Source: Cellulomonas sp. PhB143
GTDB lineage: Bacteria > Actinomycetota > Actinomycetes > Actinomycetales > Cellulomonadaceae
Length of the DNA: 51,031 nt
NCBI RefSeq assembly: GCF_003752595.1
Contig: NZ_RKIJ01000004.1
Location: 1 to 51,031, forward strand
Direction: 5' to 3'
The notes under the pieces were generated by a model. It was not told the DNA's origin. It made no database searches and was given only the letters and a program-made list of their open reading frames with translations. Both the position numbers and the translations under genes were made by a program. How positions within the stretch are numbered: the first letter of the stretch is position 1; every line of letters starts with the position of its first letter. This document shows, one piece after another, positions 25,448 through 34,129 of the stretch.

Positions 25448-27278
25448 CCTGCCCCCGCTGGCCGTCTGGGCCCCGGCGGCCGCACGCGTGGACCTCGTGC
25501 TGCCCGCCGCGACCGACGGGTCGTTCGGGCCGCGCGACGCCGTCGTGCCCCTGTCCGCCGGCGAGGCCGGGTGGTGGAGCGCCGGCGCGGACGTGCCCGC
25601 CGGGACGGACTACGCCTACTCCGTCGACGGCGGCCCGCCCCGCCCGGACCCGCGCAGCGCCCACCAGCCGTTCGGCGTCGACGGCCCGAGCCGGCGGTTC
25701 GACCCGGCCTTCGCCTGGACGGACGGCGCCTGGGCGGGGCTCGACGCGCGCGGCGCGGTGACCTACGAGCTGCACGTCGGCACGTTCACGGCCGAGGGCA
25801 CGCTCGACGCGGCCGCCACCCACCTCGACGAGCTCGCCGGGCTCGGCGTCCAGATGGTCGAGCTGATGCCGCTGGCGGCGTTCGGCGGAGAGCGCGGCTG
25901 GGGCTACGACGGCGTCGACCTGTGGGCCGTGCACGAGGCGTACGGCGGCCCGCGCGCGCTGCAGCGGTTCGTCGACGCGGCCCACGCGCGAGGGCTCGGC
26001 GTCACGCTCGACGTCGTCTACAACCACCTCGGCCCCGCGGGCAACTACCTGTCGACGTTCGGCCCGTACTTCACGGACGAGCACCAGACCCCGTGGGGAT
26101 CGGCCGTCAACCTCGACCAGGAGGGCGCGGCCGGGGTCCGGGCATGGGTGGTCCAGAACGCGCTGCACTGGTTCGACCAGCACCACGTCGACGCGCTGCG
26201 CCTGGACGCCGTGCACGCGCTGATCGACGACTCCCCGGTCCATCTCCTCGCCGAGCTCTCGGCGCGCACGGCCGAGCTCGCGGACCGACTCGGACGGCCG
26301 TTGTCGCTGGTGGCCGAGTCCGACGAGAACCAGCCCGCGACCGTCACCCCGCTCGGCGACCCGGCCCCCCCGTCGGACACCGCGCCCGGCACGGCGCCGC
26401 GCGGCATGACCGCCCAGTGGGCCGACGACGTCCACCACGCGGTGCACGCCCTCGTCACCGGCGAGCGGCACGGGTACTACGCCGACTTCGGCTCCGTCGA
26501 GACCCTGCGCACCGCCCTGACGGGCGCCTTCGTGCACGCGGGCACGTGGTCGACGTTCCGCGGGCGGCGGTGGGGCGCCCCCGTCCCCGCCGGGACGGAC
26601 GGGCACCGGTTCGTCGTGTGCGCGTCCAACCACGACCAGGTCGGCAACCGGGCCCTCGGCGACCGCCCCGCGGCGCGCCTCGACGTGGGCGGCCTCGCGA
26701 TCGAGGCGGCGCTCGTGCTGTGCTCGCCGTTCACGCCGATGCTCTTCATGGGCGAGGAGTGGGGCGCGAGCACCCCGTGGCAGTACTTCACCGACCACCA
26801 GGACCCGGAGCTGGGCGAGGCGGTGCGCGCCGGGCGCCGGCGCGAGTTCGGCGGGCACGGGTGGACCGAGCTGTACGGCGGACCGATCGAGGTCCCCGAC
26901 CCGCAGGCCGCATCGACGCGCGACGCGAGCGTCCTCGACCGCTCCGAGGTCGTCCCCGGCAGCCACCACGCCCGGCTGCGCGACTGGTACGCCACGCTCG
27001 TCGCGGTGCGCGCCGCGGTGCCGGACGTCGGCTCGGGCGACCTGTCCGCCGTCGGCCTCGAGCGCCTGCCCGCGGACGGCGGCCCGGACGCGGACGAGAC
27101 CTCGACGCTGGTGCTGCGCCGCGGCGCGGCGCGCGTCGTGCTGACGCTGGGCTCCGGGCCGGCGCAGGTGCCCGTCCCCGCGGGGCTGCGGATCGTGGCC
27201 CGCTGGGACGACGACGCGCGGCTCGCCCCGGACGCGACGCTGCACCTGCCCGGGCGCTCCGTCGTGGTCCTCGCCTAG
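25437..27278 (+). CDS. treZ: Maltooligosyltrehalose trehalohydrolase
   Basis: GH13 enzyme of 613 aa that cleaves trehalose from maltooligosyltrehalose. An N-terminal CBM48-like domain (LAVWAPAAARVDLVL) is followed by the barrel with LDVVYNHLGPAGNY, nucleophile in ALRLDAVHAL, acid/base Glu in LVAESDENQP and the family block CASNHDQVGNRALGDR. GGAGGGG precedes the GTG at 25437, which lies inside the end of treY (11-nt overlap). With glgX and treY it completes trehalose formation from glycogen. Confidence 0.95.
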   Translation: MAGDLPPLAVWAPAAARVDLVLPAATDGSFGPRDAVVPLSAGEAGWWSAGADVPAGTDYAYSVDGGPPRPDPRSAHQPFGVDGPSRRFDPAFAWTDGAWAGLDARGAVTYELHVGTFTAEGTLDAAATHLDELAGLGVQMVELMPLAAFGGERGWGYDGVDLWAVHEAYGGPRALQRFVDAAHARGLGVTLDVVYNHLGPAGNYLSTFGPYFTDEHQTPWGSAVNLDQEGAAGVRAWVVQNALHWFDQHHVDALRLDAVHALIDDSPVHLLAELSARTAELADRLGRPLSLVAESDENQPATVTPLGDPAPPSDTAPGTAPRGMTAQWADDVHHAVHALVTGERHGYYADFGSVETLRTALTGAFVHAGTWSTFRGRRWGAPVPAGTDGHRFVVCASNHDQVGNRALGDRPAARLDVGGLAIEAALVLCSPFTPMLFMGEEWGASTPWQYFTDHQDPELGEAVRAGRRREFGGHGWTELYGGPIEVPDPQAASTRDASVLDRSEVVPGSHHARLRDWYATLVAVRAAVPDVGSGDLSAVGLERLPADGGPDADETSTLVLRRGAARVVLTLGSGPAQVPVPAGLRIVARWDDDARLAPDATLHLPGRSVVVLA

Positions 27279-27339
27279 CCGTACCGCACCCGCCCGGCCC
27301 CACCACCCGCCAGCTGCCCCCCGAGCACGAAGGACGACG

Positions 27340-28209
27340 ATGTCGAAGACGCCGAAGAAGACGACGCACCGGTTCTCGGTCCCGCCCCGCGAGACCCTGC
27401 GGGCCGAGGAGGGTTTCGACCTCGCCGCGTTCGACCGCTCGGCGACGCCGGGCTGGGAGCACGGCCGGAAACGGGCCGCCCGCGCGATGGCGGACCACGG
27501 CGCGCGGCTCTCGGACCTGCAGGAGCGGCTCTTCGCGGAGGGCCGCTCGGGCGGGCAGCGCTCCGTCCTGCTCGTCCTGCAGGGCATGGACACCGCCGGC
27601 AAGGGCGGGATCGTGCGCCACGTCGTCGGCATGGTCGACCCGCAGGGCGTGCAGCACGCGTCGTTCGGCGCGCCCACCCGGGCCGAGCTGGCCCACCACT
27701 TCCTCTGGCGGGTCCGCCGCGCGCTGCCCGCACCGGGGATGCTCGGCGTGTTCGACCGCTCGCACTACGAGGACGTGCTGATCGCGCGGGTCGACGGGCT
27801 CGTGCCGCGCGACGTCTGGGAGCGGCGGTACGACGAGATCAACCGCTTCGAGGCGAAGGTCGCGGCCAGCGGCACGACGATCGTCAAGGTCGCGCTGTTC
27901 GTCTCCCTGGAGGAGCAGAAGAAGCGACTGGGCAAGCGGCTCGAGCGCCCGGACAAGTACTGGAAGTACGACCCGGCCGACCTCGCGGCCCGGGCGCAGT
28001 GGCCCGCCTATCAGGACGCCTACCAGGCCGTCCTGGACCGCACGAGCACCGACGTGGCGCCCTGGCACGTCGTCCCGGCCGACCACAAGTGGTACGCGCG
28101 GCTCGCGGTCACCGAGCTCCTGCTCGACGCGTTCCGCGACCTCGAGCTGGGGTGGCCGCCGGCGGCGTTCGACGTCGAGGAGCAGAAGGCGCTGCTCGCC
28201 GGCGCCTGA
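27340..28209 (+). CDS. ppk2: Polyphosphate kinase 2 family protein
   Basis: PPK2-family phosphotransferase of 289 aa that moves phosphate between polyphosphate and nucleotides. Walker A is GMDTAGKGG, Walker B is FDRSHYEDVL, and the lid region reads KKRLGKRLERPDKYWKYDP. The direction (nucleotide versus polyP synthesis) and AMP/ADP preference cannot be decided by eye. AAGGA lies 6-7 nt before the ATG. It is 61 bp after treZ and may be read from the same transcript. Convergent with zapE, stops 12 bp apart. Confidence 0.9.
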   Translation: MSKTPKKTTHRFSVPPRETLRAEEGFDLAAFDRSATPGWEHGRKRAARAMADHGARLSDLQERLFAEGRSGGQRSVLLVLQGMDTAGKGGIVRHVVGMVDPQGVQHASFGAPTRAELAHHFLWRVRRALPAPGMLGVFDRSHYEDVLIARVDGLVPRDVWERRYDEINRFEAKVAASGTTIVKVALFVSLEEQKKRLGKRLERPDKYWKYDPADLAARAQWPAYQDAYQAVLDRTSTDVAPWHVVPADHKWYARLAVTELLLDAFRDLELGWPPAAFDVEEQKALLAGA

Positions 28210-28221
28210 CCGGTCGGGGCG

Positions 28222-29277
28222 TCAGCGCACCTCGGGCGACGCGCCTCCGACGACGGCCCGGCCGTCCTCGGCGAGCGCGCCGAGCCGCGACAGGGCGCGG
28301 CAGTACTTCTTGCGGTACCCGCCGGCGAGCATCTGCTCGGTGAACAGCCGCCCCTGCGCGGCGTCCGCCGAGCGCGCGAGCAGCACCGGGATGTCGCGGT
28401 CGTACAGGCGGTCGACGAGCACCACCAGGCGCAGGGCGACCGACTGCTCGGTCACCGGGTGCACGCCGGTCAGCGCCACGAGCGGCACGCCGTCGAGCAT
28501 CGCGCCGTACCGGCTCGGGTGGACGGTCGCCAGGTGCGCGACGACGTCGTCGAACCCGTCGAGCGTGGCCCCGGGCGTGCCGGTGGCCGCGGCGCGCACG
28601 GTCGCCGCGTCCAGCGGCTCGGCGGCGGTCGTCGTGTGCCGGTGGCGGTAGTCCTCGCCGTCCACGCGCAGCACCTCGAACCGGGCCGACATCGCCTGGA
28701 TCTCGCGCAGGAAGTCCTCGGCGGCGAAGCGGCCCTCGCCGAGCGCGTCCGGCAGCGTGTTCGACGTCGCGGCGAGCGCCACGTCGCGGTCCGCGAGCTC
28801 GCGCAGCAGCCGTGACATCAGGACGGTGTCCCCCGGGTCGTCCAGCTCGAACTCGTCGATGCACACCAGCTTCTTCGTGGCGAGCGCCTCCACGGTGCGC
28901 GCGAAGCCGAGCGCCCCGACGAGGTTCGTGTACTCCACGAAGGTCCCGTAGGCGCTGCGCTCCACGCCGACGGCGTGCGCGAGGGACGTGAGCAGGTGGG
29001 TCTTGCCGACGCCGAACCCGCCGTCGAGGTACACGGCGGGCGGGTCGTTGCGCCTCCGGAAGAACCCGCTCCTCCGGGCCGTGAGCTGCTCGGCGACCGC
29101 CTCGAGCCGCACGACGGCGGCGCGCTGGCTGGGGTAGGCGTCGGACGCCCGGTAGGTGGAGAACCGGGCGTCGCGGAAGTGCCGGGGCGGGACGAGGTCT
29201 GCCAGGAGCCGCTCGGGCGCCACGTGCGGGCGGATCGAGGCGAGCTCACGGACCGCGGTCTCCTGGGTGCTGGTCAC
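28222..29277 (-). CDS. zapE: ZapE/AFG1-family ATPase
   Basis: AFG1-like P-loop ATPase of 351 aa. Walker A is DGGFGVGKTH, Walker B is LVCIDEFELDD, sensor region ALAATSNTLPD, and the C-terminus has GGYRKKYCRALSRL. In proteobacteria ZapE influences the Z-ring; the actinobacterial role is uncertain. The GTG at 29277 is preceded by TAGGCT 8 nt upstream, so a leaderless start is likely; the much longer open frame upstream is antisense noise. Confidence 0.9.
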   Translation of the reverse strand: MTSTQETAVRELASIRPHVAPERLLADLVPPRHFRDARFSTYRASDAYPSQRAAVVRLEAVAEQLTARRSGFFRRRNDPPAVYLDGGFGVGKTHLLTSLAHAVGVERSAYGTFVEYTNLVGALGFARTVEALATKKLVCIDEFELDDPGDTVLMSRLLRELADRDVALAATSNTLPDALGEGRFAAEDFLREIQAMSARFEVLRVDGEDYRHRHTTTAAEPLDAATVRAAATGTPGATLDGFDDVVAHLATVHPSRYGAMLDGVPLVALTGVHPVTEQSVALRLVVLVDRLYDRDIPVLLARSADAAQGRLFTEQMLAGGYRKKYCRALSRLGALAEDGRAVVGGASPEVR

Positions 29278-29354
29278 AGCGTCCCAGCCTACGCGGAGCG
29301 GACCGGGGGCCGCTGTGACGCTGCGCACGGCAGCAGGTCTGCACCTCAGCACCG

Positions 29355-30035
29355 TCAGCACCTCAGCAGCGGCTCCGCGCCGTCGCCGAGCGCCCGGCGC
29401 ACCACGCGGGCGACGTCCTCCAGGGTGACCTCGCGCTGCGGGTCGAGGTTGCGCACGTCCCCCGCGACGGCGTGCCCGACGACGACCTCGCGGTACCGGA
29501 CGGTCCCCGGCCGCGCCTCCGCGCGCAGCACGTCGACCATCATGTGCAGGGCGGCGCCGGTCACCGACACCGGGCCGGAGCCGGCCATGGGCTCGTACGA
29601 CGCAGCCCCGTTGAGCACCACGTACGCCGCTCCGGGCGGCAGCAGCGGCACGAGCCGGCGCGCGGCGACGAGGTGCGCCGTGAGGTGGCTCGCGAGGAAC
29701 GCCTCCCAGTCGGCGAGGTCGAGGTCCTCGAGCCGGTCGCCGACCCACCACCCGCCGATCGCCGCGACCGCCCCGCGCACGGCATGGGCCCGCGCGAGGG
29801 CGGCGACGGCGTCGTCGGGCGCGCTCGACGACGGGTCCCCGAGCGTGCGGGCGTCGAGGGTGGCCACCACGCCCGGCGCGCCCTCGAGCTCGCCCAGGCG
29901 CGCGGCGCTGCGCCCCGACGCGACCAGCCCCCAGCCGCGGGACCCGAGCGAGGCCACGGTCCCGGAGCCGACGAACCCGGTCGCGCCGACGACGACGGCC
30001 CCGGGCCGGGCGGGCGGACGCGCGGCGGCACTCAT
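29355..30035 (-). CDS. SDR-like NAD(P)-binding oxidoreductase, atypical
   Basis: Rossmann protein of 226 aa with the dinucleotide-binding motif VVVGATGFVGSG near the N-terminus and an NGAASYE segment at the SDR strand-5 position. The usual YxxxK catalytic pair is not visible: the corresponding helix reads SVTGAALHMMVDVLRAE. It may therefore be a non-catalytic or divergent SDR. TACGCT lies 7 nt before the ATG at 30035. Divergent from the next gene, with both -10 elements in a 46-bp gap. Confidence 0.75.
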   Translation of the reverse strand: MSAAARPPARPGAVVVGATGFVGSGTVASLGSRGWGLVASGRSAARLGELEGAPGVVATLDARTLGDPSSSAPDDAVAALARAHAVRGAVAAIGGWWVGDRLEDLDLADWEAFLASHLTAHLVAARRLVPLLPPGAAYVVLNGAASYEPMAGSGPVSVTGAALHMMVDVLRAEARPGTVRYREVVVGHAVAGDVRNLDPQREVTLEDVARVVRRALGDGAEPLLRC

Positions 30036-30081
30036 GGCGTCGAGCGTACGGGCGCCGCCCGCGCACCGATACGATCGGGGC

Positions 30082-30567
30082 GTGACCGACACGATCCTCG
30101 TCCTCTCCGAAGCCGCCCTCGCCGAGTCCGACGTGCGCCACGTCGTCTCCCTGCACGAGGACGACGACGTCCGCTACCAGCTCCTCGTGCCGGCCGACAC
30201 GGCCCACGACCCGGTGACGGCGTTCGTCGACTACCTGAGCCTCGGCTACCTGCGCCGCGCGTGGGACGCCGTGCGCGGCAAGGAGCCGGACGAGCAGGTC
30301 GCGCGCCTGACCGCCGGCGAGCAGCTCGCGGCGAGCGTCGAGGCGTTCTCCGCCGTGGGCGCGGACGTGACCGGCGAGGTCGTCGACGACGACCCGATCC
30401 CGGCGGTGACCGCGTGGCTCGCGAACGACGCGGCCAGCGAGATCGTCGTGCTCACCTACCCGCACGCGGTCGAGGACACGTTCCACACGGACTGGGCGTC
30501 CAAGGCGCGCGAGGCGTTCCAGGTGCCCGTGCTCCACCTGTACCTCGGGACCAACGAGATCGGCTGA
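30082..30567 (+). CDS. Hypothetical protein, possible USP-like fold
   Basis: Protein of 161 aa. Alternating strands and helices (DTILVLSEAAL, YQLLVPADTA, SEIVVLTYPHAVEDTFHTDW, VPVLHLYLGTNE) suggest a Rossmann/universal-stress-like alpha/beta fold, but no ATP-binding GxxGx9G motif is present. TACGAT lies 6 nt before the GTG, so probably leaderless. No confident family. Confidence 0.75.
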   Translation: MTDTILVLSEAALAESDVRHVVSLHEDDDVRYQLLVPADTAHDPVTAFVDYLSLGYLRRAWDAVRGKEPDEQVARLTAGEQLAASVEAFSAVGADVTGEVVDDDPIPAVTAWLANDAASEIVVLTYPHAVEDTFHTDWASKAREAFQVPVLHLYLGTNEIG

Positions 30568-30607
30568 CGCACCGCCCGCGGCCGACCGGCCCGCACCGGG
30601 CCCGCGC

Positions 30608-31324
30608 TCAGCGGACCCGGTGCCCCGACCGCTCGATCGTGGCCCGGGCGAGCTGGTCCATCGAGTCCACGTACACCGGCTCGTCGAGCAGGTCGTGATC
30701 GGCCGCCACGACCGACAGCTCCGTGCACCCGAGCACCACGACCGCCGCGCCGCGGGCCACGAGCCGCTCCGTGACCCCGCGCAGCGAGCCCAGGTCGACC
30801 GGCCGGCCCGCCTTGACCTGGTCGTAGATGACGGCGTTGACGACCGCCTGGTCCGCGTCGTCGGGCACGAGGGTCTCGACGCCGACCGCGGCGAACGCGT
30901 CCTGGTAGACGCCCGACGCCGCGGTCCCCGCCGTCGCGAGCAGCCCCACCTTCGCCAGGCCGGGCGCGCGCCGGCGCACGGCCTCCACCGTCGTGTCGAT
31001 GATCGAGACCAGCGGGACCTCGACGGCGTCGACGACCTGCTGGGTGAAGTAGTGCGCGGTGTTGCACGGCATCACGAGGAACGAGACGCCGAACCGCGCG
31101 AGCCGCCGCGCGTCGTCGGCCAGGACCGGGCCCGGGTCCTCGGACGAGCGACGCAGGACGAACTCGGTCCGGTCGGGGATCCCGGCGTGGTCGAAGACGA
31201 TCATGTCGAGATGGTCCTGGTCGCGGTCCGCGTCCGTCAGCCGCACCACGAGCTGCAGGAAGTAGGCGGTCGCGAGCGGGCCGACCCCGCCGATCACCCC
31301 GACCGGCGCCGGGCGCCCGCTCAT
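30608..31324 (-). CDS. Aspartate/glutamate racemase family protein
   Basis: Cofactor-independent amino acid racemase of 238 aa. Both catalytic cysteines are present: Cys87 in MPCNTAH and Cys200 in LGCTEL. The N-terminus GVIGGVGPLATAYF is the aspartate-racemase-type start. Its start overlaps the stop of the upstream D-aspartate ligase-like gene (ATGA), so the two are co-translated. That pairing favours L-Asp to D-Asp conversion to feed the ligase. Substrate is inferred. Confidence 0.88.
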   Translation of the reverse strand: MSGRPAPVGVIGGVGPLATAYFLQLVVRLTDADRDQDHLDMIVFDHAGIPDRTEFVLRRSSEDPGPVLADDARRLARFGVSFLVMPCNTAHYFTQQVVDAVEVPLVSIIDTTVEAVRRRAPGLAKVGLLATAGTAASGVYQDAFAAVGVETLVPDDADQAVVNAVIYDQVKAGRPVDLGSLRGVTERLVARGAAVVVLGCTELSVVAADHDLLDEPVYVDSMDQLARATIERSGHRVR

Positions 31325-32526
31325 GCCGACGGGTCCCGGCGCTCGGGGTAGTACGCCGCGAACTTGCGGTACTGCTTGAGCTCGGCGAGCCGCACCCAGG
31401 CCCACCGCCTCGGCGTGACGTCGCCCCGGTACTTCAGGGGGTGCACCACGGGCACGCCCTTGAGCCGGCGCCGCGTCGCCGCGTCGACGTACCGGCGCAG
31501 CAGCCGGCCCGGGATGATCCGGTAGAGCACGGTGCGCTGCTGGGTGGACGGCGCCGCCCCGTCGCCGAGGTGCTCCTCGACCCACAGCCGCGCGGGGTTC
31601 GCCCCGGTCGCGGTCATGTAGTAGTTGGACCGCCCGGTGCGGGGGTTGAGCTCGAACACGTAGCCGGTCCCGTCGCGCGGGTCGACCTTCACGTCGAAGT
31701 TCGCGAACCCGGTCCAGCCGAGGTGCTCGACGATGCGCGCGACGTGCCCCTCGATCTCGGGCAGCGGCTCCGTGAGGATCGCGGCCGGGTTGCCCAGCGT
31801 GCCGGGCGTGTGCTCCTCGAGCAGCACCTCGCCGCTGCGCACGAGGCGCACCGAGCCGTCCTGCCCGGAGAAGGTCGTGACGATGCGCATCTGGCCGTCG
31901 TCGCCCGGGATGGTCTCCTGGACGACGAACGGGCCGGTGTACCCGGCGGCGCCGGAGTCGCGCAGCAGCGCCTCCAGGTCCGCCTGCGCGTGCAGGTAGT
32001 GCACCTTCTGCTTCCCGGCGAACTGCGCGTTGTGCCAGGCGTGGCGGTCCGTCGCCTTGGCGACGAGCGGGTAGGTGATCCCGACGTCGCCGGCCGGCTC
32101 GCCGCCGCGGCGCACGACCGTGCGCGGGTGCGGGACCCCGAGCTCGTGGCACAGCTCCGAGAACGTCCGCTTGTCCACGGCGCGGTCCAGGGTCTCGAGC
32201 GACGTGTAGGGCACGATCGCGACGTCCTCGATCTTCGACCGGTGCTCGGCGAGGGCGTGCACGTACCAGTCCGCGCAGGTGACGACCATCGCGGGCGCCG
32301 AGGCCTCGTGGGCGAGGCGCCGCACGACGGCGACCATCGCCGCCGGGTCCTCCAGGAGGTTCGGCTCGATGACGTTGCGGACGATCTTCGACCAGCCGAC
32401 GTTGCGGGTGGGGTTCGTCGAGACGACGACGCTCGAGACGCCGTACGCCTCGTGGAACGCACGCGCGATGCTGTACGCGCCGGCGTCCCCCCCGAGGATG
32501 ATCGGCGCGACGACTGCCTGCGCCAT
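31321..32526 (-). CDS. ATP-grasp ligase, probable D-aspartate ligase
   Basis: ATP-grasp carboxylate-amine ligase of 401 aa. It reads like the Enterococcus faecium D-aspartate ligase, which attaches D-Asp to the lysine side chain of UDP-MurNAc-pentapeptide. Points of likeness are the N-terminal PIILGGDAGAYSIARAFHEA, the VQETIPGDDGQMRI loop, GWTGFANFDVKVDPRDG and the metal/ATP motif FELNPRTGRSNYY. Its ATG overlaps the gnd stop (TGATG) and its stop overlaps the racemase start, so the ligase and its D-amino acid supplier are made together. The assignment is from recalled family similarity; another amino acid ligase of the same fold is possible. Confidence 0.78.
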   Translation of the reverse strand: MAQAVVAPIILGGDAGAYSIARAFHEAYGVSSVVVSTNPTRNVGWSKIVRNVIEPNLLEDPAAMVAVVRRLAHEASAPAMVVTCADWYVHALAEHRSKIEDVAIVPYTSLETLDRAVDKRTFSELCHELGVPHPRTVVRRGGEPAGDVGITYPLVAKATDRHAWHNAQFAGKQKVHYLHAQADLEALLRDSGAAGYTGPFVVQETIPGDDGQMRIVTTFSGQDGSVRLVRSGEVLLEEHTPGTLGNPAAILTEPLPEIEGHVARIVEHLGWTGFANFDVKVDPRDGTGYVFELNPRTGRSNYYMTATGANPARLWVEEHLGDGAAPSTQQRTVLYRIIPGRLLRRYVDAATRRRLKGVPVVHPLKYRGDVTPRRWAWVRLAELKQYRKFAAYYPERRDPSA

Positions 32527-33962
32527 CAGACCGTGCTCTCCGAACGGTCGGCGGACCACTCGGTGTGGAACGTGCCCTCGCGGTCGACCCGCTTGTAGGT
32601 GTGCGCACCGAAGAAGTCGCGCTGCGCCTGGATCAGCGCGGCGGGCAGGCGCTCGGCGCGGACCCCGTCGTAGTAGGCGAGCGACGAGCTGAACGCGGGC
32701 GTCGGCACGCCGTTCTGCGCGGCACCGGCGACGACGCGGCGCCACGCGGCCAGGCTGCTGCCGACCGCCTGCGTGAAGTACTCGTCGGCGAGGAGCAGCG
32801 GCAGGCCGGCGTCGCGCTCGTAGGCCTCGGTGATGCGGTTGAGGAAGCGGGCGCGGATGATGCAGCCGCCGCGCCAGATCCGGGCCATCGCTCCGCGGTC
32901 CACGTCCCAGCCGAACTCCGCGCTCGCCGCGGCGATCTGGTCGAAGCCCTGGGAGTACGCGACGACCTTCGAGGCGTACAGCGCCTGGCGCACGTCCTCG
33001 ATGAAGGCGTCGCGGTCCGTGACGTCCCACTCCTGCGTGAGCGCGGGCAGGGCGGCCCGACCCGCCTCGCGCTGCGGGGTGCCGCCCGAGAGGGCCCGGG
33101 CGAACGTGGCCTCCGCGATGCCGGTGATCGGCACGCCGAGGTCGAGGCCGTTCTGCACGGTCCAGCGGCCGGTCCCCTTCTGCTCGGCCTGGTCGAGGAC
33201 CACGTCCACGAACGCCGCGCCGGTCTCGGCGTCGACGTGCTTCAGCACGTCGGCCGTGATCTCGATGAGGAACGACTCGAGGTCGCCGGTGTTCCAGTCG
33301 GCGAAGATGTCGCCGATCTCCGCAGCGGAGGCGCCGAGACCCTGCTTGAGCAGGTCGTAGGCCTCGGCGATGAGCTGCATGTCGGCGTACTCGATGCCGT
33401 TGTGCACCATCTTGACGAAGTGCCCCGCGCCGTCGGGCCCGATGTAGGTGCAGCACGGCGTGCCGTCGACCTTCGCGGAGATGTCCTCGAGGATCGGGCC
33501 GAGGCTCTTGTAGGACTCGGCGGTGCCGCCGGGCATGATCGACGGGCCGTTGAGCGCGCCCTCCTCGCCGCCCGAGACGCCCGAGCCGACGAAGTGCAGG
33601 CCGTGCTCGCGCAGCTCCTTCTCCCGGCGGATCGTGTCGGGGAAGTGCGCGTTGCCGGCGTCGACGACGATGTCGCCCTCCTCCAGCAGCGGGACGAGCT
33701 CGGCGATGACGGCGTCCGTGGGGCCACCGGCCTTGACCATGATGACGACCTTGCGCGGGCGCTCGAGCGAGGCGACGAAGTCCTCCATCGACTCCGAGGG
33801 CACGAAGTCCCCGTCGTCACCGTGCTCGGCGACGAGCGACTGCGTCTTCGCGGAGGACCGGTTGTGCACCGCGACGGTGTAGCCGTGGCGGGCGAAGTTG
33901 CGGGCGAGGTTGCGGCCCATGACGGCGAGTCCGGTGACACCGATCTGTGCGCGTGCAGTCAT
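32526..33962 (-). CDS. gndA: 6-phosphogluconate dehydrogenase (decarboxylating)
   Basis: Pentose phosphate pathway enzyme of 478 aa making ribulose 5-phosphate, CO2 and NADPH. The Rossmann motif is GVTGLAVMGRNLARNFA with HNRSS on the next strand, favouring NADP. The substrate site is SGVSGGEEGALNGPSIMPGG and the catalytic Lys is in GHFVKMVHNGIEYADMQ. Length fits the long homodimeric type. GGAG lies upstream of the ATG. It heads a unit with the D-Asp ligase-like and racemase genes. Confidence 0.95.
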   Translation of the reverse strand: MTARAQIGVTGLAVMGRNLARNFARHGYTVAVHNRSSAKTQSLVAEHGDDGDFVPSESMEDFVASLERPRKVVIMVKAGGPTDAVIAELVPLLEEGDIVVDAGNAHFPDTIRREKELREHGLHFVGSGVSGGEEGALNGPSIMPGGTAESYKSLGPILEDISAKVDGTPCCTYIGPDGAGHFVKMVHNGIEYADMQLIAEAYDLLKQGLGASAAEIGDIFADWNTGDLESFLIEITADVLKHVDAETGAAFVDVVLDQAEQKGTGRWTVQNGLDLGVPITGIAEATFARALSGGTPQREAGRAALPALTQEWDVTDRDAFIEDVRQALYASKVVAYSQGFDQIAAASAEFGWDVDRGAMARIWRGGCIIRARFLNRITEAYERDAGLPLLLADEYFTQAVGSSLAAWRRVVAGAAQNGVPTPAFSSSLAYYDGVRAERLPAALIQAQRDFFGAHTYKRVDREGTFHTEWSADRSESTV

Positions 33963-34129
33963 TCGCTTCGAGGCTCCTCGGGGATCGAGAGTGGTCGGGG
34001 GCGACCGCGGGGTCCGTGGGCACGACCCCGACGTCCGGCTCTCGCCACCTTAGTACGGCGCGCGAGGCCCGGGCGGCGTCCGCGCGCCGATGCTCCACAT
34101 CGTGGACACGACCTCGTAGGGTGCACCGC

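Noticed and set aside
30608-31324. Glutamate racemase MurI
   Set aside because: The start GVIGGVGPLATAYF and the ligase linkage fit the aspartate racemase branch better than MurI, whose N-terminus is typically DSGVGG-like.
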